In this document: in pieces, positions 22,541-34,444 of the stretch
Position numbering within the stretch: position 1 is the first letter of the stretch
Layout of the letters: the number at the start of each line of letters is the position of its first letter
DNA from: Pictodentalium vernedei
Lineage: Eukaryota > Mollusca > Scaphopoda > Dentaliida > Dentaliidae
Length of the DNA stretch: 64,000 nt
Direction: 5' to 3'
Assembly (NCBI GenBank): GCA_031216915.1
Contig: CM062295.1
Coordinates: 177,272,927-177,336,926 of the forward strand
Made by a program: the position numbers and the translations under genes
The notes under the pieces: generated by a model
Told to the model about the DNA's origin: nothing
The model's input: the letters and a program-made list of their open reading frames with translations, nothing else
The model's database searches: none

Positions 22541-23480
22541 TGTCGATACCTTTAATTTGATAGGTCACACGACTATCTTCTCGAAACTTTTGATTTTCTG
22601 ATCGGTGTTAACCCCATCCCCACGGCGATGGTGGAAAATGTCATTTTTGTAATGTATTCATCAAGCCCTTCATATCAGTACCTCACATGCTTGGATTTGT
22701 AAAAAGGAAGACGTTTTTCGTCTCTGGTCGTGACCCCACCCCCCAACCCCCCCCCCCCCCCCACATAAAATGAAAAATGTCATTTTCGTAATGTATTCAT
22801 CGAGCCTTCATATCAGTACCTCACATGCCTGGCTTTGTATCAAGAACGACGTTTTTCGGCTCTGGTCGTGACCCCACCCCACGACGAGGGTTAAAATTAC
22901 GATCTTCTTAATCCACTCGTCGAGACCTTCAATTTGATATGTCACGTGACCACCTTCTCGAAACTTCGATTTTTCTGATGGGCGTGACCCCCACCCCCAC
23001 ATAAAATGAAAAAACGTCATTTTCGTAATGTATTCATCGAGCCCTTCATATCAATACCTCACATGCCTGGCTTTGTAAAAAGGAAGTCGTTTTTCGGCTC
23101 TGGTCGTGACCCCACCCCACGACGAGGGTTAAAATTACGATCTTCTTAATCCACACGTCGAGACCTTCAATTTGATAGGTCACGTGACCACCTTCTCGAA
23201 ACTTCGATTTTTATGAAGGGCGTGACCCCCACCCCCACATAAAATGAAAAAAGGTCATTTTTGTAATGTATTCATCGAGCCCTTCATATTAATACCTCAC
23301 ATGCCTGGATTTGAAAAAAGGAAGACGTTTTTCGACTCTGGTCGTGACCCCACCCCACGACGAGGGTTAAAATTACGATCTTCTTAATCCACTCGTCGAG
23401 ACCTTCAATTTGATAGGTCACGTGACCACCTTCTCGAAACTTCGATTTTTATGATGGGCGTGACCCCCCACCCTCACGAC
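22541..23480. repeat. Minisatellite, about 237-bp unit, roughly 4 copies
   Basis: Units recur at 22,940, 23,178 and 23,415 (spacing 237-238), with a diverged partial unit near 22,563. Each carries GGTCACGTGACC (a perfect palindrome with an E-box core), GTGACCCCCACCCC blocks and a CATAAAATGAAAAA block. A C tract near 22,749 is strongly expanded in one unit. Confidence 0.8.
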
Positions 23481-24238
23481 GAGGGGAGATAACTTTGTAT
23501 TATTAAGTTAATGAGAATCAAGCAATCTGATTGGTTAATTAGTGTTAGGAACGTGAAGTGATTGGGTGATTACTTTTTTCAAGCTCTTCGAGCTTTTGGT
23601 TTTTGATATACATTGCTCTAGCCATTATATCCACGTTATTAAACGCGATTCACCTTTTTATGACGGGCGTGACCCCCACCCCACGACGAGGGGAGATAAC
23701 TCCGTATGATCGAGTTTATGAGAATCGAGCGATCCGATCGGTCAATTGGCGGAGAATCGAGCGATCCGATCGGTCGATTAGCTGAGTTTGGGAATTCCCA
23801 TAGTGGGGAGTTCCGCTAATGACGTCATAAATGGGAAAAACCCACCGCCTCAAAACAATTCAGAGTTTTAGACCACTGGTCTAGAATCCGCAGACCGTTT
23901 TTTGATGATAGCCCAGAATTTTTTGCTCGCGTTCACCAACGATGGATCGATGGTCTGATCTGCGATGGGAACGTCGACAAATATTTTTAAAGTAAAAGAT
24001 AAAAGTGAAGATGTACAATTTCACCTTTTTTTAAAAAACGCTCGTTCACCACGAGTATTTGAACGTTAAAAGTGCGATCTAGGAGTCACAAAAAAACATG
24101 GGGGATTCAAGACCACTGTACATTTTTGTGAACAAGCGTGCGTTTTAACACTGAATTCCACGTTGGTGAACGCATCGTGTACGTATGTTGTACACGTACA
24201 TGTACAAAGTGGTAGTAAACTCTCCTTTATTACCTACT
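23481..24238. repeat. Duplicated non-coding DNA (beta copy of 7,490-8,252)
   Basis: Same GATC-rich tandem blocks and GTACACGTACATGTAC palindrome as in alpha, with few substitutions. No gene seen. Confidence 0.65.
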
Positions 24239-25941
24239 AGCGACCTAAGCAAAACCAACATTCAGAAGCGACAGAGGGTTCAAAATTATGCCCTGCGAGT
24301 GGCACTATGCAAACCGAAATGGACACCGATAAAGGAACATCACGAGCTAGCAAAAATAGAAACTATTGATACGCGATTAAAAGACCTACAAAACAAAACC
24401 CTCAACAGACTCCAAGATAGTGAATTAATGGTTGAGCTGAACGAACACCGATCCCTTAACAGAAAAACAAAATAAGTTTCCAGAAAATAAAAAAAAAATA
24501 AAAAAATTTAAAAAAAAAAAAATAAAAAAAAAAAAAAAATAATAAAATAAAATAAAAATTATACAATATAACTAAATCGCGTGGAGTCAGTGAGGATTGC
24601 CTCGCTACTCATTGGGAACTTTAGGATAGAGTCTGTGAGGACTGCCTCGCAACTCTGCTGAAGCGCAATTGAAATGCGTTTAATAAGATCTATATAACAA
24701 AACCCTCCACATACTCCAGGATAGTGAATCAATGGTGAAGCTGAACGAACACCGAACCCTAAACAGAAAAACAAAATAATCCACAGTAAATTAAAATTAC
24801 TCAATAGAATTAAACTGCTTGGAGTCAGTGAGGATTGCCTCGCTACTCATTGAGGTCTTTAGGATTAGTTTAAACATTATTTATTTCAAGAGTACATATA
24901 AAAAAGTTATTACATACATTAATGTGGATTCGGCAGTAAGCTATAAGCTTATAGTAAGGTCTTTAGGATTGAGTCTGTGAGGATTGCCTCGCAACTCTGC
25001 GTGTGGGGAGTGGGCTCCGAAGAAACACACCCCTTACCCCATCCATAGCAACAATCACACAGCAGGCACAATATACAATAGCGGACACCTATCTTTCTCT
25101 CTACCTATAACTTTTCTAACTGAACATTCTCAAATTTTCTTGCAACACTCTTATCAAGAAGACGCATGGAAATGTTAGACAAAGCGTATGAGGAATTGGT
25201 GCAACCCACCTTTCTGCAACATATACAAGAAACCACCAAACGCTAGGCAAGGATTGAAACAAGCTTGTCTGGCTGGGGACGAGTGTACATTTGATATAAA
25301 TAAACATTTGAATAAAGATTTAACAGCCCTTTTAAGGGCTTGAGGGTGTGTGTCAGTGAGAGGTTTTTTTTCTGGGGTGGCGGGGGGGTGGAGGAGGTCA
25401 TTTGGAATTCCCGAAGGATAACCAGATACCTCAAAATCACATACGGCATCCTATCTCCCAGAAGGCTTGATGGATGACTCCCGGTTTTTCAAAACTGAAC
25501 TGTTGGAGCTTTCTCCACTTCTTTTTTGTAACCGCTATGGTCATATACCGGGGCCGCTACCAAACCGGCGTTGCTGTTTGGTTTTCTTTTCTCTTCTTCC
25601 CTTAAACTTGCCATCGCACAACATTACATTCTGGCTCGCCACCATGGTGGGACTTAAACCTCTACCATCGCCGAACTGGAACCGAATAGAGCTCACTCTC
25701 TAATAGTTTTAAAGGCGTTGAGGGATTGAGTATTGACCATCTAACACTCCAACGTAAACTGCCGGGTATTCTAACCGCGTGCATGCCCCCCTCAGACTCC
25801 ATTTTGGGCAATAGGAAAGTTAGGCCTGTGTGATCCAAGTGAAATAAAATAAGGTTAACCGGGTCGCAAGGGATTTGTAAATCCTACATCGTCCCTGCGC
25901 GCCTTCGGCGCGCTAAAACCTTTCATTCTTTCATTCATTCA
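24239..25941 (+). mobile_element. Family Y LINE, copy Y2
   Basis: RT C-terminus (24,239-24,475), a long 3' region with A-rich tracts and repeated GGATTGCCTCGC blocks, then a strong stem-loop GCGCGCCTTCGGCGCGC near 25,900 and a (TTCA)n tail. It is the only copy in the array units that keeps both its inner region and its 3' end. It carries a 90-bp family Z insertion at 24,867. Confidence 0.8.
24867..24956 (-). mobile_element. 90-bp family Z micro-insertion with 14-bp TSD
   Basis: Flanked by AGGTCTTTAGGATT at 24,853-24,866 and 24,957-24,970. The uninterrupted site is present at the homologous places near 8,870 and 28,545. On the - strand the insert ends in AATAAATAATGTTTAAACT, the family Z tail with one change. 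It is a severely 5'-truncated retrotransposition product, and it fixes the exact 3' end of family Z as ...GTTTAAACT. Confidence 0.9.
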
Positions 25942-26572
25942 GTTCAGTGGATTTTATACAATGGTTTTTATATTTCATTATGGATTGGTTTTGTGCTTAA
26001 TATATTTCTACTTTAGGAATAAAGGTAGGTACGCCGTATATATTATTCTTTAAAAAATATTCTAGAAAACCTCCTAATATAAAAAAAACTAAGAAAATGA
26101 ACTAAACAATTATTTTTTAAAGTTATTTTTCAACTCCCAAACTCTGAAAATTTTTACCAAAAGTGGGAACAATCGGCCTTAAAAGTGAGAACATTCGGCT
26201 GAGGCCGAATGTTCCTGCAAAAATGCCTGGGGTCGAATGTTCCCGATGCCGAAAAGACCGGACCCTTCAAGTTGCACAGAGGACGGTCCGGGCTAAATAT
26301 AGCGGTAGGTTTTGGGTCAAATTGCAGAGGATGGTTTGGGGTACAATTCAGTCCATGTTCTTCTTTCCGCCCCGTAAATTCTTGGATACCGGTCTCAGTA
26401 AAAGATTTTGCGGACGTATAGGGTAAAATTCGGAAAGATCGGTTGGATAAATGTAGATGTCGGTTGGGTTAAATGTTACAAAGTCGGTTTGGGTGTATTC
26501 AATCATATTCATCATTAACAACTAATAATAATTGATCTCTTTCTTTTTTTTATCTAGCGTAATTGTACCAGT
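25942..26572. other. Unassigned DNA with short palindromes
   Basis: Contains GAACATTCGGC / GCCGAATGTTC as an inverted pair near 26,188-26,213 and a GC-rich stretch after it. Most of this interval is missing from copy alpha (983-bp deletion). No gene seen. Confidence 0.5.
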
Positions 26573-27238
26573 ATAATAATATAATAATATAATAACACTT
26601 TGGCCAGCCGCTGATTTGTCGCGGTTCTCGGACGAGAAGGCCATGGTTACCCCTGAACTCCCAACTGCCTCCCTATTCCCACGCTTCTCCTCTCCTCCCA
26701 ACACTCGGGGAGGAACTGCTTGATGACATCCCTTGCCCCATTCTTCCCAATCTCACCGATTAGCATATTAACCCTCTCCTTTGTGTCTCCCCCTAACCAC
26801 ATGTCCTTCATTCTCCCATCCCACTTCCCCATTATACTCCCAGTGAATCTCATTCGTTTAGACTGATATTTTGGGCATTCTAGAAGAAAATGTTCCAGGG
26901 TCTCCACCAAGCCCAAGTTACACATCTGGCACTCCTTTTCACTGTTTTTCCCAATTTTTCCCCTCAGCTCCAGGGACCGCGACCTCAGCTTGAACAACAG
27001 TGACCCCCCAAAGGTGCCATCAAGGTACTCTTCAAAACCAGGCTTCTCTTTATCACGCAGGCCACCCAAAGATCTCTTTGATTTGACCCCCTCTCGCCAA
27101 TTACGGTTACAATCTTCCACGACCCTTTCTCTGACGATCTTTTTGCCCTGGTTTGCCCCAGCGTCAAGGTCCGAGATCTCCAATGAGTAGTTTTCTACTA
27201 GCTCCCTCACTTGGATCATCCACCCCGTCTTGATATTT
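26573..27238 (-). mobile_element. Family X2 LINE 3' fragment (beta)
   Basis: (TTA)n-type tail at 26,573-26,595, then the X2 3' end and an open frame (26,647 upward) for the C-terminal 200 residues of ORF2, with CNLGLVETLEHFLLECP. The frame is intact to the point where a family Z fragment interrupts it at 27,239. Homologous to 9,543-10,153 in alpha. Confidence 0.85.
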
Positions 27239-27486
27239 AGTTTAAACAATATTTATTTCCAACTTTCAGGATATACATGAAACAGTATAATGATGTATGT
27301 GGATTCGACAAAAAGCTGATAGCTTATACAAGGTCGTTTCCACTCGCATTGCAATTACACATAAATAGATACGAGATGACAGTCATACAGCTGTGACAAT
27401 CCAAAATTTCGATTCAAACTTTTAACATATGTACACATTGTTGAGTTCAATAAATTATCAATAAACAGCTGAGTATAAGCATAAGT
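27239..27486 (-). mobile_element. Family Z LINE 3' fragment
   Basis: On the - strand it ends in AATAAATATTGTTTAAACT against the X2 coding sequence. It contains the family block ATTCGACAAAAAGCTGA also found at 1,280 and 40,065. It is 5' truncated and absent from copy alpha. The right edge is uncertain because alpha and beta also differ by a small deletion here. Confidence 0.75.
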
Positions 27487-27915
27487 TTTAAAGTTATAAT
27501 CCGATTTCATCCCGTTTTAAGAATAACGGACACTAAACAAGCGAAGTGACTCCATTGTCAGAAATGTCAAATCACAAGAATGCAAAAAAAAAAAAAAAAA
27601 AAAAATAACTAAAATATTTTTAGAAATATTCATTCCAAACATTTTCCAATGAAATGCAGACCAACTGCATTGCATTGTTAAGGTGAAATGATTGTCAACA
27701 ATGGTGAACAATTGTCAGACGACTTTGACATCTCTGATTAGATGCACTCAGAGATGTCAAAGTCGTCTGACAATCACATAATTTATTGAAATTATGTGAA
27801 AAACATAATTTCACTAAGTTTCAGAACATTTCTCATTCAATCGTTAAGTCAAAGATACTGTTTATGAAAACATCTCATTCAGTTAAAAAAGAAGCTGCTT
27901 ATCTTTCATTACCAC
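27487..27915. other. Host non-coding DNA with a palindrome (beta)
   Basis: Copy of 10,281-10,697, with the same near-perfect palindrome at about 27,712-27,775. An A tract near 27,585 is lengthened relative to alpha. No gene seen. Confidence 0.65.
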
Positions 27916-29530
27916 GGTACTAGAATATGGTGCCATAATAACAAGCGACCTAAGCAAAACCAACATTCAGAAGCTACAGAGGGTTCAAAATTATGCCCTG
28001 CGAGTGGCACTATGCAAACCGAAATGGACACCGATAAAGGAACTTCACGAGCTAGCAAAAATAGGAACTATTGATACGCGATTAAAAGACCTACAAACCA
28101 AAACCCTCAACAGACTCCAAGATAGTGAATTAATGGTTGAGTTGAACGAACACCGATCCCTCAACAGAAAAACAAAATAAGTTTCCAGAAAATAAAAAAA
28201 ATAAAAAAATTAAAAAAAATAAAAAAATAAAAATAAAAATAAAAATTATACAATATAACTAAATCGCGTGGAGTCAGTGAGGATTGCCTCGCTACTCATT
28301 GGGAACTTTAGGATAGAGTCTGTGAGGACTGCCTCGCAACTCTGCTGAAGCGCGATTGAAACGCGTTTAATAAGATCTATATAACAAAACCCTCCACATA
28401 CTCCAGGATAGTGAATCAATGGTGAAGCTGAACGAACACCGAACCCTAAACAGAAAAACAAAATAATCCACAGTAAATTAAAATTACTCAATAGAGTTAA
28501 ACTGCGTGGAGTCAGTGAGGATTGCCTCGCTACTCATTGAGGTCTTTAGGATTGAGTCTGTGAGGATTGCCTCGCAACTCTGCGTGTTGGGAGTGGACTC
28601 CGAAGAAACACACCCCTTACCCCATCCATAGCAACAATCACACAGCAGGCACAATATACAATAGCGGATACCTATCTTTCTCTCTACCTTTTACTTTTCT
28701 AACTGAACATTCTCAAATTTTCTTGCAACACTCTTATCAAGAAGACGCATGGAAATGGTAGACAAAGCGTAGGAGGAATTGGTGCAACCTACCTTTCTGC
28801 AACATATACAAGAAACCACCAAACGCTAGGCAAGGATTGAAACAAGCTTGTCTGGCTGGGAACGAGTGTACATTTGATATAAATAAACATTTGAATAAAG
28901 ATTTAACAGCCCTTTTAAGGGCTTGAGGGTGTGTGTCAGTGATTTTTTTTGGGGGGGGGGGGGGTGGGGTGGGGTGGAGGAGGTCATTTGGGATTCCCGA
29001 AGGATAACCAGATACCTCAAAATCACATACGGCATCCTATCTCCCAGAAGGCTTGATGGATGACTCCCGTTTTCTTAAAACTAAACTGTTGGAGCTTTCT
29101 CCACTTCTTTTTTGTAACCGCTATGGTCATATACCGGGGCCGCTACCAAACCGGCGTTGCTGTTTGGTTTTCTTTTCACTTCTTCCCTTAAACTTGCCAT
29201 CGCACAACATTACATTCTGGCTTGCCACCATGGTGGGACTCAAACCTCTACCATCGCCGAACTGGAACCGAACAGAGCTCGCTCTCTAATAGTTTTAAAG
29301 GCGTTGGGGGATTGAGTATTGACCATCTAACACTCCAGCTTAAACTGCCGGGTATTCTAACCGCGTGCATAACCCCCTCAGACTCCATTTTGGGCAATAG
29401 GAAAGCTAGGCCTGTGTGATCCAAGGAAAAAAAATAAGGTTAACCGGGTCGCAAGGGATTTGTAAATCCCACATCGTCCCTGCGCGCCTTCGGCGCGCTA
29501 AAACCTTTCATTCATTCACTTCATTACCAC
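27916..29530 (+). mobile_element. Family Y LINE, copy Y3, with TSD and empty site
   Basis: A 1.6 kb 5'-truncated insertion. TTCATTACCAC occurs at 27,905-27,915 and again at 29,520-29,530, and the empty site is present in copy alpha at 10,687-10,697. It starts inside the RT C-terminus (VLEYGAIITSDLSKTN) and runs through the 3' region to the GCGCGCC-TTC-GGCGCGC hairpin near 29,485 and a short TTCATTCA tail. This is the cleanest boundary evidence for family Y. A G tract near 28,950 is expanded. Confidence 0.9.
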
Positions 29531-29664
29531 TACTACAGGACTTTCAGTTAAATCTTTTTTCGTGTATTCTACAAAGGTAACGATTGACGCTTAATTGGGG
29601 CGAAGCTGTAAGCTCTTCAATCATTTCTTTTTAAGTGAATGTCTTAATTTTATATTTTGAACAG

Positions 29665-29714
29665 ATACATCCTATTACTACTACAGAAACCATATCTCAA
29701 ACAAATTTAGATAG

Positions 29715-29770
<56 letters not shown>

Positions 29771-29829
29771 CATTATCATCATTATCATCATCATCAACTT
29801 CTTCACAGACCTCATTATCATCACATATG
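29665..29829 (+). other. Tandem-duplicated stalk exon with expanded Ser codons
   Basis: Acceptor TTTTGAACAG then IHPITTTETISQTNLDR and a run of about 25 Ser codons interrupted by Pro and Leu, from an ATC/TCA trinucleotide tract (29,717-29,796). The unit of about 190 bp, including the acceptor, is duplicated head to tail with the true exon at 29,855. No good donor ends it, so it may be skipped, used as an alternative exon, or dead. Confidence 0.4.
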
Positions 29830-29854
29830 AGTCTTAATTTTATATTTTGAACAG

Positions 29855-30098
29855 ATACATCCTATTACTACTACAGAAACCATATCTCAAACAAATTTAG
29901 ATAGATCATCATCATCAGCAACTTCTTCACAGACCTCATTATCATCGCATATAAGTAATAACATTCTGAAATCTGATACCTCAACGCAGTCAGAGCCAGC
30001 AAAGAAAATGACCTCAGAGGAACTGTCAGTGGAGTTCACAACCTCAAAATTACCAGCTGATAATAATCATACTGATTTAAATTCATCTGCATTTCATG
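29855..30098 (+). CDS. Host gene stalk exon, copy beta-gamma (Ser/Thr-rich)
   Basis: Acceptor TTTTGAACAG and a strong donor CATG|GTAAGT bound 244 bases that are open throughout: 81 codons plus one base. The peptide runs from IHPITTTETISQTN to LNSSAF and is rich in Ser, Thr, Glu and Asn, with an N-glycosylation sequon (NHT), as expected of an extracellular mucin-like stalk. The phase-1 donor fits the phase-1 acceptor of the TM exon at 39,017 and gives His-Glu-Ser-Trp at the joint. The intron between is 8.9 kb because of the family Z element. Upstream exons are not found. Protein family unknown. Confidence 0.6.
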
Positions 30099-30899
30099 GT
30101 AAGTGTACTCATAAGCAAGGGATTATTCAAGAAACTCGGGGTGGACGGAGGGATTATTGAGCCCATTACCAGTTGGGCATATTTTCCAATTTTGCCAGAC
30201 AGATTTCCCATTTTCAAGTGCGATTTAATCGAACAGGTTAGATTTTCAAATAACCAAAACAATTCCTAGAGTGTGTTTGATTATCTGGAAATGTGAGGTG
30301 TTTGATTGCTGTTCGGATTTAGCCATAACGACGATAATTTCCTAATGGCATGGACCTTGACTCTAAGGCTGGTATGACGTGTTTATATCACTCCAATATT
30401 ATGCCAAGCAGTATTCATATAAGTATATTGATCTAAAATGACACCATCAACTTTGAAGTGTGTGTGTGTGCCTATCCCCCCCCCCCCCTCACAAAAGCAC
30501 GGGGGCAGGGGGGGGGGGCATGTGATAGACTGAATTGTTCGTAACATACTATTCGTATATCACCACATAAATGGTTATGCTCAAATAGTTGGCTAACCAC
30601 GTAACTCATGTGCATACATGTAAATTTATGAGTTCACACACATAGTAATTAACTATATCTGATCCAATACGACCGTTTCTGTATAGGGAGGGGTGGGGTC
30701 ATGATCAATTCCAAATCTAAGTCAACTTGAAGCTGTTGTCTATTATTCATGGTTAGACAACTGATTGATTCCATAAGCTGTTTGCTAGTTATTTAAAATA
30801 TTTAGATTCCTGTTAGAACAAATCACTAGAATTCTATTATAATTTTTTTTTGTGTCCACAAATCATAAGTGTGAAAAGAAATATATTCAAACCATCCAG
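30099..30899 (+). other. Host intron, 5' part
   Basis: From the GTAAGT donor to the start of the family Z insertion. It contains G/C homopolymers near 30,475-30,515 and otherwise AT-rich unique sequence. This part is deleted from copy alpha. No gene seen. Confidence 0.6.
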
Positions 30900-31555
30900 T
30901 AATTTATTGATAGAAAAAAAATGGCAGATTTCGGTTAGTGTCTCCTTCTTCTGCTTGCTGCCCTGAAGCGTTTTTATCTGCGAGGATCGCTGTCAGATGG
31001 GATGGATTTCGGGATAAACTTCACTGCTGGAACCTATAGAGCGTGTTCAGTCTTGAATAGCCTTCGATCATGGACAGTAAGTGTATGGAAACCTAGTGAT
31101 CATTTCAAAAAGACAAAGATTCGTTTATTAATTCCCTATTATTCGTTGCAGCCATTGCCTGAATTACCCGCAGTTCCGATCATGACTGTACTATGCTATT
31201 GTTTCAAATCATTCTTCTGCTTTGAATGCTGTGAACTTGTTTGACTCTGAACTTAACAAACTTCAACACGAGCTGTGTTGACCTCTCAGAGCATAATATT
31301 ATCAACGAGACCACCAATCCGAGGCCGATGGTTTTGTTAATAACCTCACAGTGACTGTTACGCTGGCGATTCACTATTGTTTGAATGTAATACACTTCAC
31401 ACCTTGCTGCACAAAATTACTATATGCACTATAAAGTACCTGTGAGTAAATACGGGTGTTTGGACCCGTGTTGCCATTTCTGCGACAAAAAGATTTCCAG
31501 ATTGTTGACTTTATATACCTTGTTTCCTTGATGTGAGGGTAATTATATTTTCTAT

Positions 31556-32081
31556 ATGGGTAAGAAAAGTAAAAAAAAACAGACTTGAAAGAGAAAAACG
31601 CAGAAGAGAGTCTGATGAGATTACACCCAAATCCACTGAAAGAAAAAAAGTATAAACCAGAAGCATCCCCCGCATCTCCGACAGCTTCTGAGTTAATCCT
31701 TCCAAGTGACGAGAGTGATTCCGATTCAGTCTCATTAGCCACCTTTTTGATTCCAAATCACCAGTTAACAAGATGTTTCGTGGAGACTCAAGTGACGTTG
31801 ACAAACTTAAAACTGATTTTAAAATACTCTTTTGTGATCAGGATATACGTTCCTTATTTAAGGATATTATCAATGAGGCAATGGAGGAAAAGTTGCGTCA
31901 TTTAGAAGATAGGGTCACACATCTGGAGAATTCTATTCGCGAAAAGGACACAACAATTTCAACATTGCGCAGTGAGCTAGATGACCTCCAGCAGTACGGT
32001 AGGCACACAAACTTTCGTATGTCGGGTGTGCCCGAGCCTGCTGTCACTGCAATAACAAAAATGAAAGGAACGGGTTACTAA
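31556..32081 (+). pseudogene. Family Z ORF1, N-terminal part (coiled coil)
   Basis: It opens MGKKSKKK, then shifts frame at a run of nine A (31,571). From 31,773 the frame gives a Lys/Glu-rich coiled coil (LRHLEDRVTHLENSIREKD) and then LQQYGRHTNFRMSGVPE, the start of the RNA-binding fold seen in L1-like ORF1 proteins (compare LEQYGRRANLRLSGV at 53,870). It ends within that domain. Expected to bind the element RNA as a multimer; here it is non-functional. Confidence 0.65.
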
Positions 32082-32929
32082 CTATTTTATTTTTGTTCCC
32101 TCTGCAAGCTCTTGTGCTACTGGAACATTGAGCTCGTCTCTGGTCGCAGTACCGCCGAATAATTTACGTAGAACTAATTTCGGCGTTGACAGACTTGATG
32201 TAATACTGTTGCGTGAATGTTTACCATTGAAACGTTACCCGCTGATCGAAGTTATTTTCCTGTAGATCGCTGGAGTAAGCTCAACGCGAAAGCATTGTTA
32301 ACGCTGAGATGGTGAACAGCACAATGTGTACATATTGTGTTGTTCACTAGCTCTAGTGTTGGCAATGCTTTTGATTAGTACTTCTATCCACGAATGTTTG
32401 TCTTTCCGATCAAACGATATTACTATGACACAACGCGCAGTCCAAGCTCGTCGTTTAAGGTTAATGTGATGCTGCTCGGAAACCCTGACGAAATGGACCA
32501 CTGTCCGCACATTCCATGTTCTCTTGGACACTAATGAACTATCGGAGCTTCTACAACACCATCATGGTCTCGATAGATACAAATGAGTTGCAATCTTGCT
32601 GTGACCGGCTCGGTTGTATTATTGTTCTTGGGGACATATATCACACTAATTATCTTTGCAGGTCATTGTTACCTTGCTGTGGATTACTGGAAAATGCCCG
32701 GGTGCTCTTCGGTGATGCTCACGTGACTCGGGAGAGTGAATTCATATATACATATATGAATTCTTTCTCTTGAACTATGTGGGTGTGCGTGTTCTGTTGG
32801 ATGTGTGGGTGGGCGTGTGTTTTGCATCGTGGGGGCGATGTGCCTGATCCACCAGTGTGTCGTGACTGGGTAGCCCTCCTTCCTTGTGAGTCACTCTTGT
32901 CGCATAATGGCATCCAATACTAGGGGAAG
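32082..32929 (+). other. Family Z spacer, first part
   Basis: Non-coding by inspection. It contains a fold-back pair, GTGAATTCATATATA / CATATATGAATTC, near 32,737-32,763. No supported gene. Confidence 0.5.
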
Positions 32930-34045
32930 GCCCCACCCGCTGTGTGCCACTGAATGTCGAAACACATGTCACTCCCTATCGACTTTCACTACCCTCGTGA
33001 CAGCAAGGTCTTATTTCTGGTGGCCATCCCTTTCAGAATAACATGGCCTGCGTCCAAATTTCCTCAAATTTCCTGAAGAATCCCACACTTCATTGTGCTT
33101 TTGTAACTTGTATTCTCTAAATACTGAGTGTTGGAAGCCACTATCAGGGTCTTCACAAACAGGTTGGTGCTGGAGCAAAGGCCTATGTTTTCCTCGCTTA
33201 TGTTTCATATTCAATCAAACACAAGCAGTCACTTGCTTATATAAATTTGGTTTGTTGGGAATTATTGGAAAGTATAATAAATACTGAGTGTTGGAAGCCA
33301 CTATCAGGGCGTCCACAGACAGATTGGTGCTGGAGCAAAGGCCTATGTTTTCCTCGCTTATGTTTCATATTCTGTCAATTACAAGTAGTCTCTTGCTTAT
33401 ATAAATTTGGTTTGTTGGAAATTATTGGAAAGTATCTTTGGGCACTGTCCAATGGTTTCCAACGGAACAAATTTTTTATGACGAATTCACCCCACCCGCT
33501 GTGTGCCACTGAATGTCGAAATAGACGTCACTCCCTATCGACGTTCATTACCCTCGCGATAGGAAGGTTTTATTTCTGGTGGCCATCCCTTTCAGAATAA
33601 CATGGCCTGCGTCCAAATTTCCTCAAATTTCCTAAAGAATCCCACACTACATTGTGATCTTGTATCTTGTATTCTCCAAATACTGAGTGTTGGAAGCCAC
33701 TATCAGGGTTTTCACAAACAGGTTGGTGCTGGAGCAAGGGCCTATGTTTTCCTCGCTTATGTTTCATATGCAGTCAAATACAAGTAGTCTCTTGCTCATA
33801 TAAATTTGGTTTGTTGGGAATTATTGGAAAGTATAATAAATACTGAGTGTTGGAAGCCACTATCAGGGTTTCCACAAACAGGTTGGTGCTGGAGCAAAGG
33901 CCTATGTTTTCCTCGCTCATGTTTCATATTCTGTCATATACAAGTAATCTCTTGCTTATATAAATTTGGTTTGTTGGAAATTATTGGAAAGTATCTTTGA
34001 GCACTGTCCAATGGTTTCCAACGGAACAAATTTTGTATGACAAAT
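32930..34045 (+). repeat. Two-level tandem repeat inside Z3
   Basis: Two copies of a unit of about 555 bp (starts near 32,936 and 33,491, both with CACCCGCTGTGTGCCACTG). Each contains two copies of a sub-unit of about 162 bp that starts AAATACTGAGTGTTGGAAGC (33,118; 33,283; 33,677; 33,838). Short open frames here follow the repeat and are not genes. Confidence 0.85.
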
Positions 34046-34444
34046 TCACACCACCCAAAATAATCTAGCCCTCAACCAGTTAACATCTTTTTCAAATTAA
34101 ATCATGCATCTATCGATTACACTATGACTCCGCTATTACCCCACCCCTCCCCATTATACTGGGCGCTCATGTAGCCTAGACGCTTGACCCCCCCCCCCCT
34201 CCTACCCCCCAATATCCAGCTACACCATATTTAGTATGGAAATATGTGGAATGTCCAGATATACAGTATTCAGGTCATATTCCGACTCTGAAAAACTAGC
34301 TTGTAGCAATAGATATGTACGGACACTATACGGGTATGTATCATATATTACATCCCTCCCGAAAATTTCACTCCCAAAGTAATTACCAAATCGCTTCCAA
34401 GGCCAAAGCAGCCTTCCTCTTCTATATATATTCTGATTCTACTT
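34046..34444 (+). other. Family Z spacer, last part
   Basis: AT-rich with C tracts near 34,140-34,210. No gene seen before the small ORF at 34,445. Confidence 0.5.

Noticed and set aside
22541-23480. CRISPR-like regular repeats
   Set aside because: Units are about 237 bp, contiguous and without unique spacers: a minisatellite in a eukaryotic setting.
33011-33767. Repeated ORFs (GLCFPRLCFIF-type)
   Set aside because: They follow the 162/555-bp tandem repeat in Z3's spacer and show no protein family.
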